Of a DNA stretch of 64,000 bases, positions 1 to 7,931 are shown one piece after another; within the stretch, counting starts at the first letter, position 1; each line of letters starts with the position of its first letter. The DNA lies in assembly GCF_014653115.1 (NCBI RefSeq), contig NZ_BNAD01000003.1:186001-250000 (forward strand), read 5' to 3'. The notes below the pieces were generated by a model. That model did no database searches and was not told where the DNA came from. It worked only from the letters and a program-made list of their open reading frames with translations. Source of the stretch: Nocardioides flavus (ex Wang et al. 2016). GTDB lineage: Bacteria; Actinomycetota; Actinomycetes; Propionibacteriales; Nocardioidaceae. The translations under genes were made by a program, and so were the position numbers.

Positions 1-540
1 AGCCTCGCCTCGGACCGGCGAGCCACCCTCAACGAGCTGCTCTTCCCCGGGCCCACGGCGGCGTTCCGCGAGTCGCGCGACGCCTACGGAGACCTCTCCG
101 CGGTCTCGACGGTCGACTACCTGTACGGCCTGCGCCGCGGCGAGGAGCACCGCGTGCAGGTCCGCGAGGGCCGCGAGATGCTCTTCGCCCTCGAGGCCAT
201 CAGCGAGCCCGACGAGCGCGGCTTCCGCAACGTGATGGCGACCGTCGACGGCCAGATGCGACCCGTGCAGGTGCGCGACCGCAGCATCTCCGCCGACGTC
301 GCCTCGACCGAGAAGGCCGACCCCACCAACAGCGGCCACGTCGCCGCGCCCTACGACGGGGCCGTGACCGTGACCGTCGCCGAGGGCGACACCGTCGAGG
401 CCGGCCAGACGGTGGCGACCATCGAGGCGATGAAGATGGAGGCCTCCATCACCGCACCGGTCGCGGGCACCGTCACCCGGCTCGCCGTGCCCTCGACGCA
501 GGCCGTCGAGGGCGGCGACCTGGTGCTGGTGATCGGCTGA
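1..540 (+). CDS. pyc: Pyruvate carboxylase, C-terminal part (5' end outside window)
   Basis: The window opens inside this gene; 179 C-terminal codons are visible before the TGA. The last 75 residues form a biotinyl (BCCP) domain with the biotinylated lysine in EAMKMEAS, followed by a glycine turn and GGDLVLVIG. The preceding block (FPGPTAAFRE, VDYLYGL, GQMRPVQVRDRS, EKAD..N.GHVAAP) is the carboxyltransferase-to-BCCP linker of single-chain pyruvate carboxylases rather than of acyl-CoA carboxylase alpha chains. The enzyme makes oxaloacetate from pyruvate, bicarbonate and ATP in the cytoplasm (anaplerosis). It converges on the amidohydrolase gene with only 9 bases between the stops. The biotin carboxylase domain is not visible, so the identification rests on the C-terminal linker. 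Confidence 0.9.
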   Translation, partial: SLASDRRATLNELLFPGPTAAFRESRDAYGDLSAVSTVDYLYGLRRGEEHRVQVREGREMLFALEAISEPDERGFRNVMATVDGQMRPVQVRDRSISADVASTEKADPTNSGHVAAPYDGAVTVTVAEGDTVEAGQTVATIEAMKMEASITAPVAGTVTRLAVPSTQAVEGGDLVLVIG

Positions 541-549
541 CTCGCCCCG

Positions 550-1551
550 TCAGCTGCCGGTGAGGCGCGCCCGGGTCTCGGCGACGTCCATGCCGTGCAG
601 CCGCAGCAGGTTCTCCCCGAGGATCTTCCTCTTGGCCTGCTCGGTCAGCTGCGGGTAGCCGTAGCCGTCGCAGAGGTCCTGGGGGAGCTCGAAGTTCCAG
701 AACGCCTCCAGCGCCCACTGCGGCTGCCAGATCGGTGCCTCGCTGCCGTAGACGATCTTGTCCTCGCCGCACCAGAACAGCAGCTTGCCGAGGAGCTCGG
801 CGAAGAGCCGCGGGGCCCGCACCACGAAGTTGATCGACGCGGCCAGCGAGGCGTGGAGGTTGGGGTAGCGGATCAGCTGCCAGCAGGTCTCGTCGATGAA
901 CGGCAGTCCGACGTGGTAGATCACGAAGTTGATGTCGGGGAAGTTGCCGGCCGCGCCGTCCATGTCCCAGGTCTGGGTGTGCTCGATCATCTGCGGCCCG
1001 AGCGGCACCCCCTTGTGCACGCCGACCAGGTTGACCCCGAGCTCCTGCATCCGCTCAAAGACCGGGAAGGCCACCTTCGGGTCGTCCATCCGCCACGGCA
1101 CCTGGCCGCCGTCCTCGTAGCGCACGTTGTAGAACTTGAACGCGCGGGCGCCGTACTCCTCGACCTGACGGGTCACGTCGTCGAGCGCCCTCTTGCCCTC
1201 GAGCGGGTTGACGGTGCCCCACAGGACGGTGCGATCAGGGTCGAGCTGCGCCAGCCTGGCGCACTCCTGCCACGGCGAGAGCCCGTCGCGGTAGAGGTCG
1301 GTGAGCGGCAACGGCATCGCGACCAGCATGTCGGTCTGCGACTTCTCGTAGACCATCTCGCGGATGTCCTCCACGCTCCACTTCCTCAGGAACTCCTCCG
1401 CGCTCATCAGCGGCTCGCCCTCGGGAGTCAGCACCGTGTGGAAGGCGTAGAGGTGGTTGGAGAACATCTGGCCGGCCGGCCCGTAGGCGTTGTCGGGCTC
1501 GAAGTTGAAGGGGTGCGCGACCCCGTCGAACACCAGTGCGTCACCGATCAT
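550..1551 (-). CDS. Amidohydrolase family protein (amidohydrolase_2-like)
   Basis: A 333-residue protein of the metal-dependent amidohydrolase/decarboxylase type (TIM barrel). The start chosen is the ATG at 1551, preceded by GGAG and overlapping the stop of the upstream MIP18-like gene as ATGA; the same frame stays open to 1887 but that part is a shadow. Visible blocks are FDGVAHPFNF near the N-terminus, ARAFKFYN, VGVHKGVPLG, FVIYHVGLPF and near the C-terminus VYGSEAPIWQPQW, where the usual GSDxP aspartate is a glutamate. The ordinary DxHxH N-terminal metal motif is not obvious, so metal use and reaction (hydrolysis or decarboxylation of an aromatic or cyclic substrate) are uncertain. The divergent IclR regulator suggests substrate-induced catabolism. 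Confidence 0.75.
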   Translation of the reverse strand: MIGDALVFDGVAHPFNFEPDNAYGPAGQMFSNHLYAFHTVLTPEGEPLMSAEEFLRKWSVEDIREMVYEKSQTDMLVAMPLPLTDLYRDGLSPWQECARLAQLDPDRTVLWGTVNPLEGKRALDDVTRQVEEYGARAFKFYNVRYEDGGQVPWRMDDPKVAFPVFERMQELGVNLVGVHKGVPLGPQMIEHTQTWDMDGAAGNFPDINFVIYHVGLPFIDETCWQLIRYPNLHASLAASINFVVRAPRLFAELLGKLLFWCGEDKIVYGSEAPIWQPQWALEAFWNFELPQDLCDGYGYPQLTEQAKRKILGENLLRLHGMDVAETRARLTGS

Positions 1552-1862
1552 GAGAGCTCCTCCGTCGTCGTGGGTGATGGCCGGGCAGCGGCGACGTACG
1601 CCGCGGGGTCGCGCACCTCCGACGGATCCGGGAGGAACCGCAGCGTGGTGCGCGCGCTGTCCGAGAGGCGTGCCGGTGTCCACACCTCGTCCCAGACCAG
1701 CTCGACCCGAGCGGTGTCCACGCCGGGGATCGACAGGACGGCGGTCTCGACGTCGGTCAGGACGCTGGCGGCGAAGGGGCACCAGCCGGAGGTCAGCACC
1801 AGCTCCACGCGAGCGTGCCCGTCGTGGATCTCGGCGCGGTGCAGCAGGCCCATGTCGACCAC
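1548..1862 (-). CDS. MIP18/DUF59 (PaaD-like) metal-sulfur cluster assembly factor, 5' end probably frameshifted
   Basis: This reading frame encodes a DUF59 domain: ISVVDMGLLHRAEIHDGHAR, then VELVLTSGWCPF with the conserved cysteine, and IPGVDTARVELVWDEVWTP. Family members assist maturation of Fe-S or other metal enzymes, so it may serve the amidohydrolase it is translationally coupled to (ATGA overlap at 1548-1551). The only start in this frame, GTG 1862, has no ribosome site and removes the first helix. A far better start is ATG 1915 (AGGAGG six bases upstream), but it lies in another frame (53 bases apart). Its first codons (MTVQHTERARA) look like a normal N-terminus, and the correct frame upstream of 1862 reads CCRDKGISVV. 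An indel between 1863 and 1900 in this strain or sequence is the simplest explanation. Confidence 0.6.
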   Translation of the reverse strand: MVDMGLLHRAEIHDGHARVELVLTSGWCPFAASVLTDVETAVLSIPGVDTARVELVWDEVWTPARLSDSARTTLRFLPDPSEVRDPAAYVAAARPSPTTTEELS

Positions 1863-2078
1863 CGAGATGCCCTTGTCGCGGCAGCACGGGCCCGCTCCGT
1901 GTGCTGCACGGTCATGGGTGCCCTCCTCGCTCGGTGTGGCGTGGACGCCGTCCGTGCGCCAGTTTCACCCCGCGGCCGGGCACCCGGAAACCCCCGGCCT
2001 TTTCACATGACGAAACGCTGGACGCCGTGACGCCGGTGCCTACGATGGTCCTTCGACAGCCGGAGCGAGGAGTCCGCG

Positions 2079-2906
2079 ATGGAGTCAGAGGCTGGCCCGC
2101 AACCGGCTGACTTCGTGCAGAGCGTCGGGCGCGCCATGCTCATCCTGGAGGTGGTCGGTCGGTGCCCCGGGTTGCCGGTCAAGGCGATCGCGCGCCGCTG
2201 CTCCCTCAACCTCTCGACGACCTACCACCTCGTCCGGACCCTCGCCTACGAGGGCTACCTCGTGCGGCTGCCGGACGGCACCTACGTGATCGGGGACGCG
2301 GTGGCCCGGCGCTTCCACGACCTGGCGGCCTCCCTCGAGCGACCCCCCGAGGCTGCGCTCGTCCTGCACCAGCTCACCGAGCGCATCGGACTCAGCGCCT
2401 ACCTCGGCCTGCTCCGGGACGAGCGGGTGACCGTCGTCGAGGTCGCGGAGAGGCCCGGCTCCCCCCACCTCGAGGACTTCGAGGTCGGGTTGGACGTCTC
2501 GGCGCACGCAACTGCGCTGGGCAAGGCGCTCCTGGCCGCACTGCCGCCGCGGACCAGGCGCGACCTGCTGCTCGGGCACGGCCTCCGTCCCTACACCGCC
2601 AACACGCAGACGGATCTGGACCGGCTGGAGGAGGAGCTGCGGTCCGTGCGCCCCGGCGCTCCCGTGGTCGAGCACGGCGAGTTCCGCGACGGGGTCGCCT
2701 GCGTCGCCGCCCTGGTGCCACGCACCGGTGCCGATGGACCGGCCTGGGCCGTGGTGGTCGCGATGCGCGACGAGGACGTCCCCTCGCACATCTGCACGGA
2801 GGTCGTCCTGGCCGCCATGGACCTCGCCGCGGCGCCGACGCATCCTGACCGGCCGGGTGCCGCTCAGCAGTCCGGGTCGGCGTGGTGGCGCGGCCGTCGA
2901 CGGTGA
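2079..2906 (+). CDS. IclR family transcriptional regulator
   Basis: A 275-residue DNA-binding protein. The N-terminal winged helix-turn-helix spans about residues 10-70 (SVGRAMLILEVV, IARRCSLNLSTTYHLVRTL, GYLVRLPDGTYVIG). The ligand-binding IclR domain follows (VEVAERPGSPH, SAHATALGKALLAALP, VEHGEFRDGVACVAA). The ATG at 2079 has a GAGGAG site seven bases upstream, and a TACGAT -10 lies at 2041-2046, giving a short leader. It is divergent from the MIP18-like/amidohydrolase pair, which it most likely controls. Its last 43 bases overlap the convergent MFS gene, so the C-terminal tail (rich in W, R and G) is probably unstructured. The effector cannot be read from sequence. Confidence 0.9.
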   Translation: MESEAGPQPADFVQSVGRAMLILEVVGRCPGLPVKAIARRCSLNLSTTYHLVRTLAYEGYLVRLPDGTYVIGDAVARRFHDLAASLERPPEAALVLHQLTERIGLSAYLGLLRDERVTVVEVAERPGSPHLEDFEVGLDVSAHATALGKALLAALPPRTRRDLLLGHGLRPYTANTQTDLDRLEEELRSVRPGAPVVEHGEFRDGVACVAALVPRTGADGPAWAVVVAMRDEDVPSHICTEVVLAAMDLAAAPTHPDRPGAAQQSGSAWWRGRRR

Positions 2907-4057
2907 CGCAGGGCGACGAGCGCGAGCGCGGCGACCACGGCGCCTCCGAGGGCCGCCGCGAAGCTGCGGGAGTAGCCGTACGACTCCTCGTGCAGTGCGG
3001 CTCCCAGCGCAGGTCCCGCCAGCCCCGCCACGCCCCAGGACGAGAAGACCCGGCCGAACGCCGTGCCGAACCGGCCGTCCCCGACGATCTCCCGGGTGAT
3101 CGCCGGGAGGAGCGCGGACGTGAGGCCGTACTGCACGCCGAGCAGCGACAGGCCCGCGACCACCGCGACGGCGCCTGGGAGCCAGGCCAACGCCACGAGC
3201 GACAGCGTCAGGGCGGCGAGGTCGGCGGCGAGCGCCCGGCGCAGACCGATCCTGAGGACCAACGATGCGGCGCAGAGCCGACCCGCGAGGTTGGCGGCCG
3301 CCATCAGCGCGACCGCGACGCCGGCACCTCGGGCGGAGACGCCCCGCTCGGTGGCCACGTCGGCGGCGTTGGCGAAGGCGAGCAGGCCGGGCGCGAAGGC
3401 CCCGAGCGAGAACCACCACAGGGCCGTCAGTGCGAGCGCGTCGTCGGGCGGCCCCGCCGCCACGCGGGTGGTGCCCGCCGGGGACGGTCCGGGTGGGCCG
3501 GGCAGGCCGCGGCTCGCCAGGACGATGACGACCCCGACCAGGGCGGCGGCGAGGACCAACGTCGTCCGCCATCCCCAGCGCTCGACCCCCAGGCTGCCGA
3601 GCGGCGCGGTCACCACCGGCCCCGCGGCGTACGCCGCCACGACGACGCCCACCTCCCGCAGCCCGCCTGCGCGTGTGGTCGCCCAGGAGACCGCGCTGAG
3701 ATACGTGAGGCCGCTGCCGAGGCCGAAGAGGACCCCGACGCCGAGGTGGAGTGCCAGCAGGTCCCCTGACGCCGCCGCCACGGCGAGTCCCCCACCGGAG
3801 AGCAGACCTCCCGCCGACACGGCACGCCGCGGACCGTGCCGATCGACTGCGGAGCCCCCGCACAGGACCGCGACCGCGAACGCGACCATGCTGATGGAGA
3901 AGACGGATCCGAGCTCGACGGCGGGTCGGTCGAGATCTGCGCTGAGGGCCGGGACCAGGACGCTCCAGGCGAACAGGGTCCCCGCCGCCGCGTTGGCCGC
4001 CACCGCGGAGAGCAACGGGAGCCGATCGGGGCGAAGGACCCCCTGGAGGAGCGACAC
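2864..4057 (-). CDS. MFS transporter (oxalate/formate antiporter-like)
   Basis: A 397-residue integral membrane protein with about 12 hydrophobic segments in two halves. Between segments 2 and 3 is the MFS signature-like loop VDRHGPRRAVSAGG, and the first half carries LFAWSVLVPALSADLDR and FGLGSGLTYLSAVSWA, a pattern close to the OFA-type monocarboxylate/organic anion porters. It lies head-to-tail with the IclR gene, overlapping its 3' end by 43 bases. Uptake of the substrate or product of the amidohydrolase is possible by context but is inference. The C-terminus is short, basic and histidine-rich (HRRRPRHHADPDC) and cytoplasmic. Confidence 0.8.
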   Translation of the reverse strand: MSLLQGVLRPDRLPLLSAVAANAAAGTLFAWSVLVPALSADLDRPAVELGSVFSISMVAFAVAVLCGGSAVDRHGPRRAVSAGGLLSGGGLAVAAASGDLLALHLGVGVLFGLGSGLTYLSAVSWATTRAGGLREVGVVVAAYAAGPVVTAPLGSLGVERWGWRTTLVLAAALVGVVIVLASRGLPGPPGPSPAGTTRVAAGPPDDALALTALWWFSLGAFAPGLLAFANAADVATERGVSARGAGVAVALMAAANLAGRLCAASLVLRIGLRRALAADLAALTLSLVALAWLPGAVAVVAGLSLLGVQYGLTSALLPAITREIVGDGRFGTAFGRVFSSWGVAGLAGPALGAALHEESYGYSRSFAAALGGAVVAALALVALRHRRRPRHHADPDC

Positions 4058-4087
4058 GCCGGGCCTCCCGTCAGTGAGGTGCTGCGC

Positions 4088-5029
4088 TCAGCTCGCGTTG
4101 AGGACGACCGCGTCCGGGTCGGGCTCGGCGTACTCGGTGACCTCGGCCGGCTCCTCGCCCGTCACCTCGCGGAACACCTCGACGGCGACCGCGCGCATGC
4201 CGTTGATCTTGGGGTGGAACGGGGCCGCGACGCCCACGCGGAGCCGGGGGCCGTTGACCCACGCCCGGCCCTTGGCGCACACGTCGTGGCCCTCCGACAC
4301 GGCCGCCATGTCGACGTACGCTCCCCCGGCCGCCCGGGCGCCCCGGCGGAGCGAGGCGTTGAGGAGGCCGGCGACCTCCGTGACCGGCCCGAGCACGTCG
4401 GCGGGGACACCCACGGCGCCGCAGGTGCCGTCGGTGGGCAGGATGTCGGGGTAGCCCACGACGAGGACCTCGGCATCGGGGGCCACGGCGAGGATGCGGC
4501 GCACGGCCTGCCGGATCCGGCCGGCCACCTGGCCCGCGTCGGCGCGCAGCTGCGCGACCGGGCACGCGGCCGCGGGCCCGCGCTGGCACTGGATCAGCGA
4601 GTCGTAGATGCCGAAGTCGTTGCCACCCATGCCGAGGGTGACCAGGTCGGTCTCCGCCGTGACCGCGTCGAGCTGCGGGCGGGTGGTGTTGCCGTCGAAC
4701 ATCACCATCGGCTCGTAGAGGTCGGTCGTCGTGGCCGCCGAGCACGTGACGTCGGTGTAGGTCGCGACGTCGAGCCAGTCGGCGACGAAGGCCGGGTAGT
4801 TGTCCTTGGAGCGGGCGCAGCCCTGCGGGTCGGCGCGCATCGTGCCGATGAACGGTCCGGCGGAGAACGAGTCCCCCAGCGCGACGTAGTCCACCGACGA
4901 GGTCGCGCCGGTCGCCACGACGGGGTCGGGCAGGTCGACCGTGCCGTCGGCCGCCCGGCCGGACTCGCACGCGGACGCGGCGAGCGCGAGGGCAGCGACG
5001 GCGGCGGCGACGCGGAGCCTGCGGGTCAC
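4088..5029 (-). CDS. Secreted SGNH/GDSL-type esterase or lipase (putative lipoprotein)
   Basis: A 313-residue protein that starts at GTG 5029, overlapping the stop of the SpoIID-like gene as GTGA. A signal peptide ends in LALAASAC, which could be a degenerate lipobox (alanine instead of leucine at -3). All SGNH blocks are present: block I VALGDSFSAG with the serine nucleophile, the glycine block, block III MGGNDFG, and block V FHPKINGM with the catalytic histidine. Six cysteines in the mature part suggest disulfides, as in Streptomyces-type extracellular SGNH lipases. Substrate may be lipid or an acylated cell-wall polymer; coupling to a SpoIID/LytB-domain protein favours a cell-envelope role (inference). 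Confidence 0.85.
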   Translation of the reverse strand: MTRRLRVAAAVAALALAASACESGRAADGTVDLPDPVVATGATSSVDYVALGDSFSAGPFIGTMRADPQGCARSKDNYPAFVADWLDVATYTDVTCSAATTTDLYEPMVMFDGNTTRPQLDAVTAETDLVTLGMGGNDFGIYDSLIQCQRGPAAACPVAQLRADAGQVAGRIRQAVRRILAVAPDAEVLVVGYPDILPTDGTCGAVGVPADVLGPVTEVAGLLNASLRRGARAAGGAYVDMAAVSEGHDVCAKGRAWVNGPRLRVGVAAPFHPKINGMRAVAVEVFREVTGEEPAEVTEYAEPDPDAVVLNAS

Positions 5030-6252
5030 TGGCGGGCCGGACCCGTCTGCCGCGGGGTCACGCCGAAGGTGAACCAGTCCGAGTAGAGGCCGAAGGAGGA
5101 CCGCACGGTGTCGCCGTCGACGGCGACCCGACCACCGGTGAAGACGAACGCCATGTCGGTGACCCGACCGCCCCACTCGCCGTTGCCGTCGCGCGCGACG
5201 ACCTCGATGCCGGTCAGGTCGCCCATCCCGGGCCACTGCTTCTCGACCTGGGTGTCGTCGATCGTGGTGGTCCACGTCGAGTACGTCGGGTTCGCGAGGC
5301 CGTCGTAGGGGTCGGCCTGCGCCACGAGGTAGGGCATCGAGCCGGCCGACGACCAGCCGCCGTTGCTGGCGGAGAACTGGGTGAAGGCCGGACGGCCCTC
5401 GTAGTAGAGGCCCTGCTTGGCGGTGGCCTTGATCGCTTCGGTCGCCGCCGGGTGCTCGACGTCGACGCCGCCGTAGACCTGGCACTGCGAGGTGTCGCAG
5501 AGGTCGTAGCGCTCACCCTTGCGCGCCTGCCGCTCGAAGGCGGCGTACGTCCGCGCGGCCACCGACTGCGCGCTCACCGCGTCCGGCTCCCACAGCGCGG
5601 GCACCTCCTGGGGCACGACCCCGCGCAGGTAGGCCTCCATGCTGAGCTTGTTGACCGTCTGGCGCTTGCCCGGGCGGGTCGCGATCGACTGCAGGGTGCC
5701 GCGGTAGTCGCGGCGCGCGCCGCGCAGGACGAGCGTGAGTACGCGGTCGGCCGAGGAGAACTCGGCCTCGCCCGGGACCTTCCGCCAGGCCCTCCAGCGG
5801 CCACCCTTGGTGAACTGCACCGCCGTGTCGTCGCGGGCGGCGACCAGGCGCCACTTCCGCGCTCCGTTGGCAGGGAGCCGCCAGGTGCGCTGGCGGGCGA
5901 GGCTGGTGACCTTCAGGCCACGCTCGGCCACCACCTGGACGTCGCGCCCGGTGTCGGCGGTGATCAGCACGCGGATCTTGCCGCCGATCCGCCCCCAGGT
6001 GGTGCCGGGGTAGTAGAACTCGTCGATCTGCCGCCACGTCAGGCCCTGCTGCGCCGCGCCGAGGGCGCCGTACTGGGACAGCCCGTGCCCGTGGCCGAAG
6101 CCGCGCCCGGTGATCGTGATCGCGGTGCTGCCCGGGGTGCTCCACGTCTCGGCGGCCCGGCGCGACTCGGCGGCCGAGGCGGCGCTCGCGGGCAGGACGG
6201 GCAGCAGCATCGCGCTCGCGGCGAGGGCGAGCAGCAGGCGGGAACGGGACAT
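5026..6252 (-). CDS. SpoIID/LytB domain protein, secreted
   Basis: A 408-residue exported protein. Residues 1-28 form a Sec signal peptide (RLLLALAASAMLLPVLPASA). The mature part begins with GRGFGHGHGLSQYGA, then a beta-rich region, then the SpoIID domain: YLRGVVPQEVPALW, AVSAQSVAARTYA with the catalytic-region glutamate and serine, DTSQCQVYGG and FSASNGGWS. In Bacillus SpoIID this fold is a lytic transglycosylase acting on denuded peptidoglycan; in non-sporulating actinobacteria it is a common wall-associated protein of less certain activity. A GGGGGAG site precedes ATG 6252. The SGNH hydrolase gene is coupled directly downstream. Confidence 0.88.
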   Translation of the reverse strand: MSRSRLLLALAASAMLLPVLPASAASAAESRRAAETWSTPGSTAITITGRGFGHGHGLSQYGALGAAQQGLTWRQIDEFYYPGTTWGRIGGKIRVLITADTGRDVQVVAERGLKVTSLARQRTWRLPANGARKWRLVAARDDTAVQFTKGGRWRAWRKVPGEAEFSSADRVLTLVLRGARRDYRGTLQSIATRPGKRQTVNKLSMEAYLRGVVPQEVPALWEPDAVSAQSVAARTYAAFERQARKGERYDLCDTSQCQVYGGVDVEHPAATEAIKATAKQGLYYEGRPAFTQFSASNGGWSSAGSMPYLVAQADPYDGLANPTYSTWTTTIDDTQVEKQWPGMGDLTGIEVVARDGNGEWGGRVTDMAFVFTGGRVAVDGDTVRSSFGLYSDWFTFGVTPRQTGPARQ

Positions 6253-6337
6253 GTCGGCGTCTCCCCCGAGAGTCGGCAGCGGAATCTCCGAGCGTACAGG
6301 GGCTCCGGAGCCGCCGGGCGGGGTCCGGGCGATCTGG

Positions 6338-6343
6338 CAGACT
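6338..6343 (+). promoter_or_regulatory. -10 hexamer of the 218-aa hypothetical gene
   Basis: CAGACT ends seven bases before ATG 6351; leaderless spacing. Confidence 0.5.
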
Positions 6344-6350
6344 CCCCGCC

Positions 6351-7007
6351 ATGTTCGGGGGACGCAGGAAGCGGCAGGAGGCCGAGCTCGCCGAGAAGGA
6401 CCGGTGGCGGGTGGCGCGCAGGCTCATGGACGAGGACGTCACCGTGCTCGGCGAGCAGCTGGCCGAGCTGCACGTCGACACCCTCGGCGACGACCTCGAC
6501 CCCGAGTCCCACGACCACTACCGGCGCGCGCTCGAGCACTACGAGCAGGCCAAGCACCTGGTGGCCTCCAGCGCCACCGCCGAGGACGTCGTCGCCGTCG
6601 AGCAGGTCGTCGCGGACTCCCGCTACCACCGCGCGGCCGTCATCGCCGTACGGGACGGCGAGCCGTTGCCCCAGCGGCGCGAGCCGTGCTTCTTCGACCC
6701 CCGGCACGGGCCGGCGCGGCAGGACGTGGAGTGGGCGCCACCATCGGGGGTGCCGCGGACCGTCGCCGTCTGCGCCGCCGACGCCCGCCGGCTGTCGGCC
6801 GGCGAGGAGCCGCTCGTCCGCCTGGTGCGGGTCGGCGACCGCTGGGTGCCGTGGCACCGCAGTGGCGGCACCGCCGGCGCGGTCGACGCCGGCGTGCAGC
6901 TGGCAAGGGGCTCGTCCCACGGGGTGCACGGCCAGCAGAACCTGGCGGCGGCCTACCTCAAGCAGACGACCGACGGGGCCAACGGGGTGAAGGGCCCGTT
7001 CGGGTGA
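6351..7007 (+). CDS. Conserved hypothetical protein, 218 aa
   Basis: I do not recognise a named function. The N-terminal half (about residues 1-85) is charged and helical (RKRQEAELAEKDRWRVARRL, YEQAKHLV) and resembles actinobacterial proteins that measure cell or cytoskeletal assemblies, but without a motif. The middle holds REPCFFDPRHGPARQDVEW and the end is glycine-rich and flexible (HGVHGQQNLAAAYLKQ). There is no signal peptide or membrane segment, so it is cytoplasmic. A CAGACT -10 lies seven bases before ATG 6351, so the mRNA is probably leaderless. It is followed 33 bases later by a DNA glycosylase gene with its own possible -10. Confidence 0.6.
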   Translation: MFGGRRKRQEAELAEKDRWRVARRLMDEDVTVLGEQLAELHVDTLGDDLDPESHDHYRRALEHYEQAKHLVASSATAEDVVAVEQVVADSRYHRAAVIAVRDGEPLPQRREPCFFDPRHGPARQDVEWAPPSGVPRTVAVCAADARRLSAGEEPLVRLVRVGDRWVPWHRSGGTAGAVDAGVQLARGSSHGVHGQQNLAAAYLKQTTDGANGVKGPFG

Positions 7008-7040
7008 CCCGCTGTCGCACCCGCCTGTGACACTGGCGAG

Positions 7041-7931
7041 GTGCCCGAGGGAGACAGCGTCTGGAAGCTCGCCCGCCGGCTGGACCGCCAGCTCGCCGGC
7101 CACACGGTCGTGCGCTCCGACTTCCGGGTGCCGGCGCTCGCGACCCGCGACGTGTCGGGCCGGGAGGTCCTCGGCCACGACACCCACGGCAAGCACCTGC
7201 TGACCCGGCTCTCGGGCCTCGCGGGCTCGCCGCCCGCCACGCTGCACAGCCACCTCCGCATGGACGGCTCGTGGTCGACCCTGGCACCCGGCAAGCGACT
7301 GCCGGGCAAGGTCGTGCCCCACGTGCGGCTCGTGCTCGGTCTCGACGACGGCCGCACCGTCCACGGCGTGCGCCTCCACGACCTCGCGCTGGTGCCCACC
7401 GGACGCGAGGACGACCTCGTCGGGCACCTCGGACCCGACCCGCTGCGCGAGGACTGGGACGCCGCCGAGGCCGTGCGGCGCCTGCGGGAGCAGCCCACCA
7501 CGCCGCTGGTCAGCGCCCTGCTCGACCAGACCTCGATGGCGGGCCTGGGCAACCTCTGGGCCAACGAGCTCGCGTTCCTGACCGGCGTCAGCCCGTGGAC
7601 GCCCGTCGGCGAGATCGACGTCGAGCGCCTCGTGGAAAGGGCCGCGACGATGCTGAGGCACTCCGCGACGGTCCCCGGCGCCTACCAGGTGACGACCGGG
7701 TCACCGGTCAAGGGCGACGACCACTGGGTGACCGGACGGCAGCGGCAGGGCTGCCGGCGGTGCCGCGGCCCGGTCAGCGTGCAGGCCGAGGTGGCCGGCG
7801 ACGCCGCCAACCGGCGTACGTGGTGGTGCCCCGCGTGCCAGCCCGGCCCGGGTCCGGAGGGCCGGCTCAGACGTGGTGCAGGCGACGGGCGGCCTCGGCG
7901 ACCGACCCGCTCATCGACGGGTAGACGGTGA
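7041..7931 (+). CDS. Fpg/Nei family DNA glycosylase (endonuclease VIII-like)
   Basis: A base-excision repair enzyme that removes oxidised bases and nicks abasic sites. The catalytic N-terminus PEGDSVW (Pro after the initiator, Glu next) marks the Nei side of the family; Fpg has PELPE. The helix-two-turn-helix segment LLDQTSMAGLGNLWANELAF and a C-terminal zinc finger (CRRC ... CPAC) complete the fold by about residue 270. It starts at GTG 7041. The last 22 codons overlap the convergent lpdA gene and read as an arginine-rich tail, probably unstructured. Actinobacteria usually carry two Nei paralogues; which one this is cannot be decided here. Confidence 0.88.
   Translation: MPEGDSVWKLARRLDRQLAGHTVVRSDFRVPALATRDVSGREVLGHDTHGKHLLTRLSGLAGSPPATLHSHLRMDGSWSTLAPGKRLPGKVVPHVRLVLGLDDGRTVHGVRLHDLALVPTGREDDLVGHLGPDPLREDWDAAEAVRRLREQPTTPLVSALLDQTSMAGLGNLWANELAFLTGVSPWTPVGEIDVERLVERAATMLRHSATVPGAYQVTTGSPVKGDDHWVTGRQRQGCRRCRGPVSVQAEVAGDAANRRTWWCPACQPGPGPEGRLRRGAGDGRPRRPTRSSTGRR

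Noticed and set aside
2001-2015. TTTC-N7-GAAA as an IclR operator between the divergent IclR and MIP18-like genes
   Set aside because: Only four bases pair on each side with mismatches inside; too weak to call.
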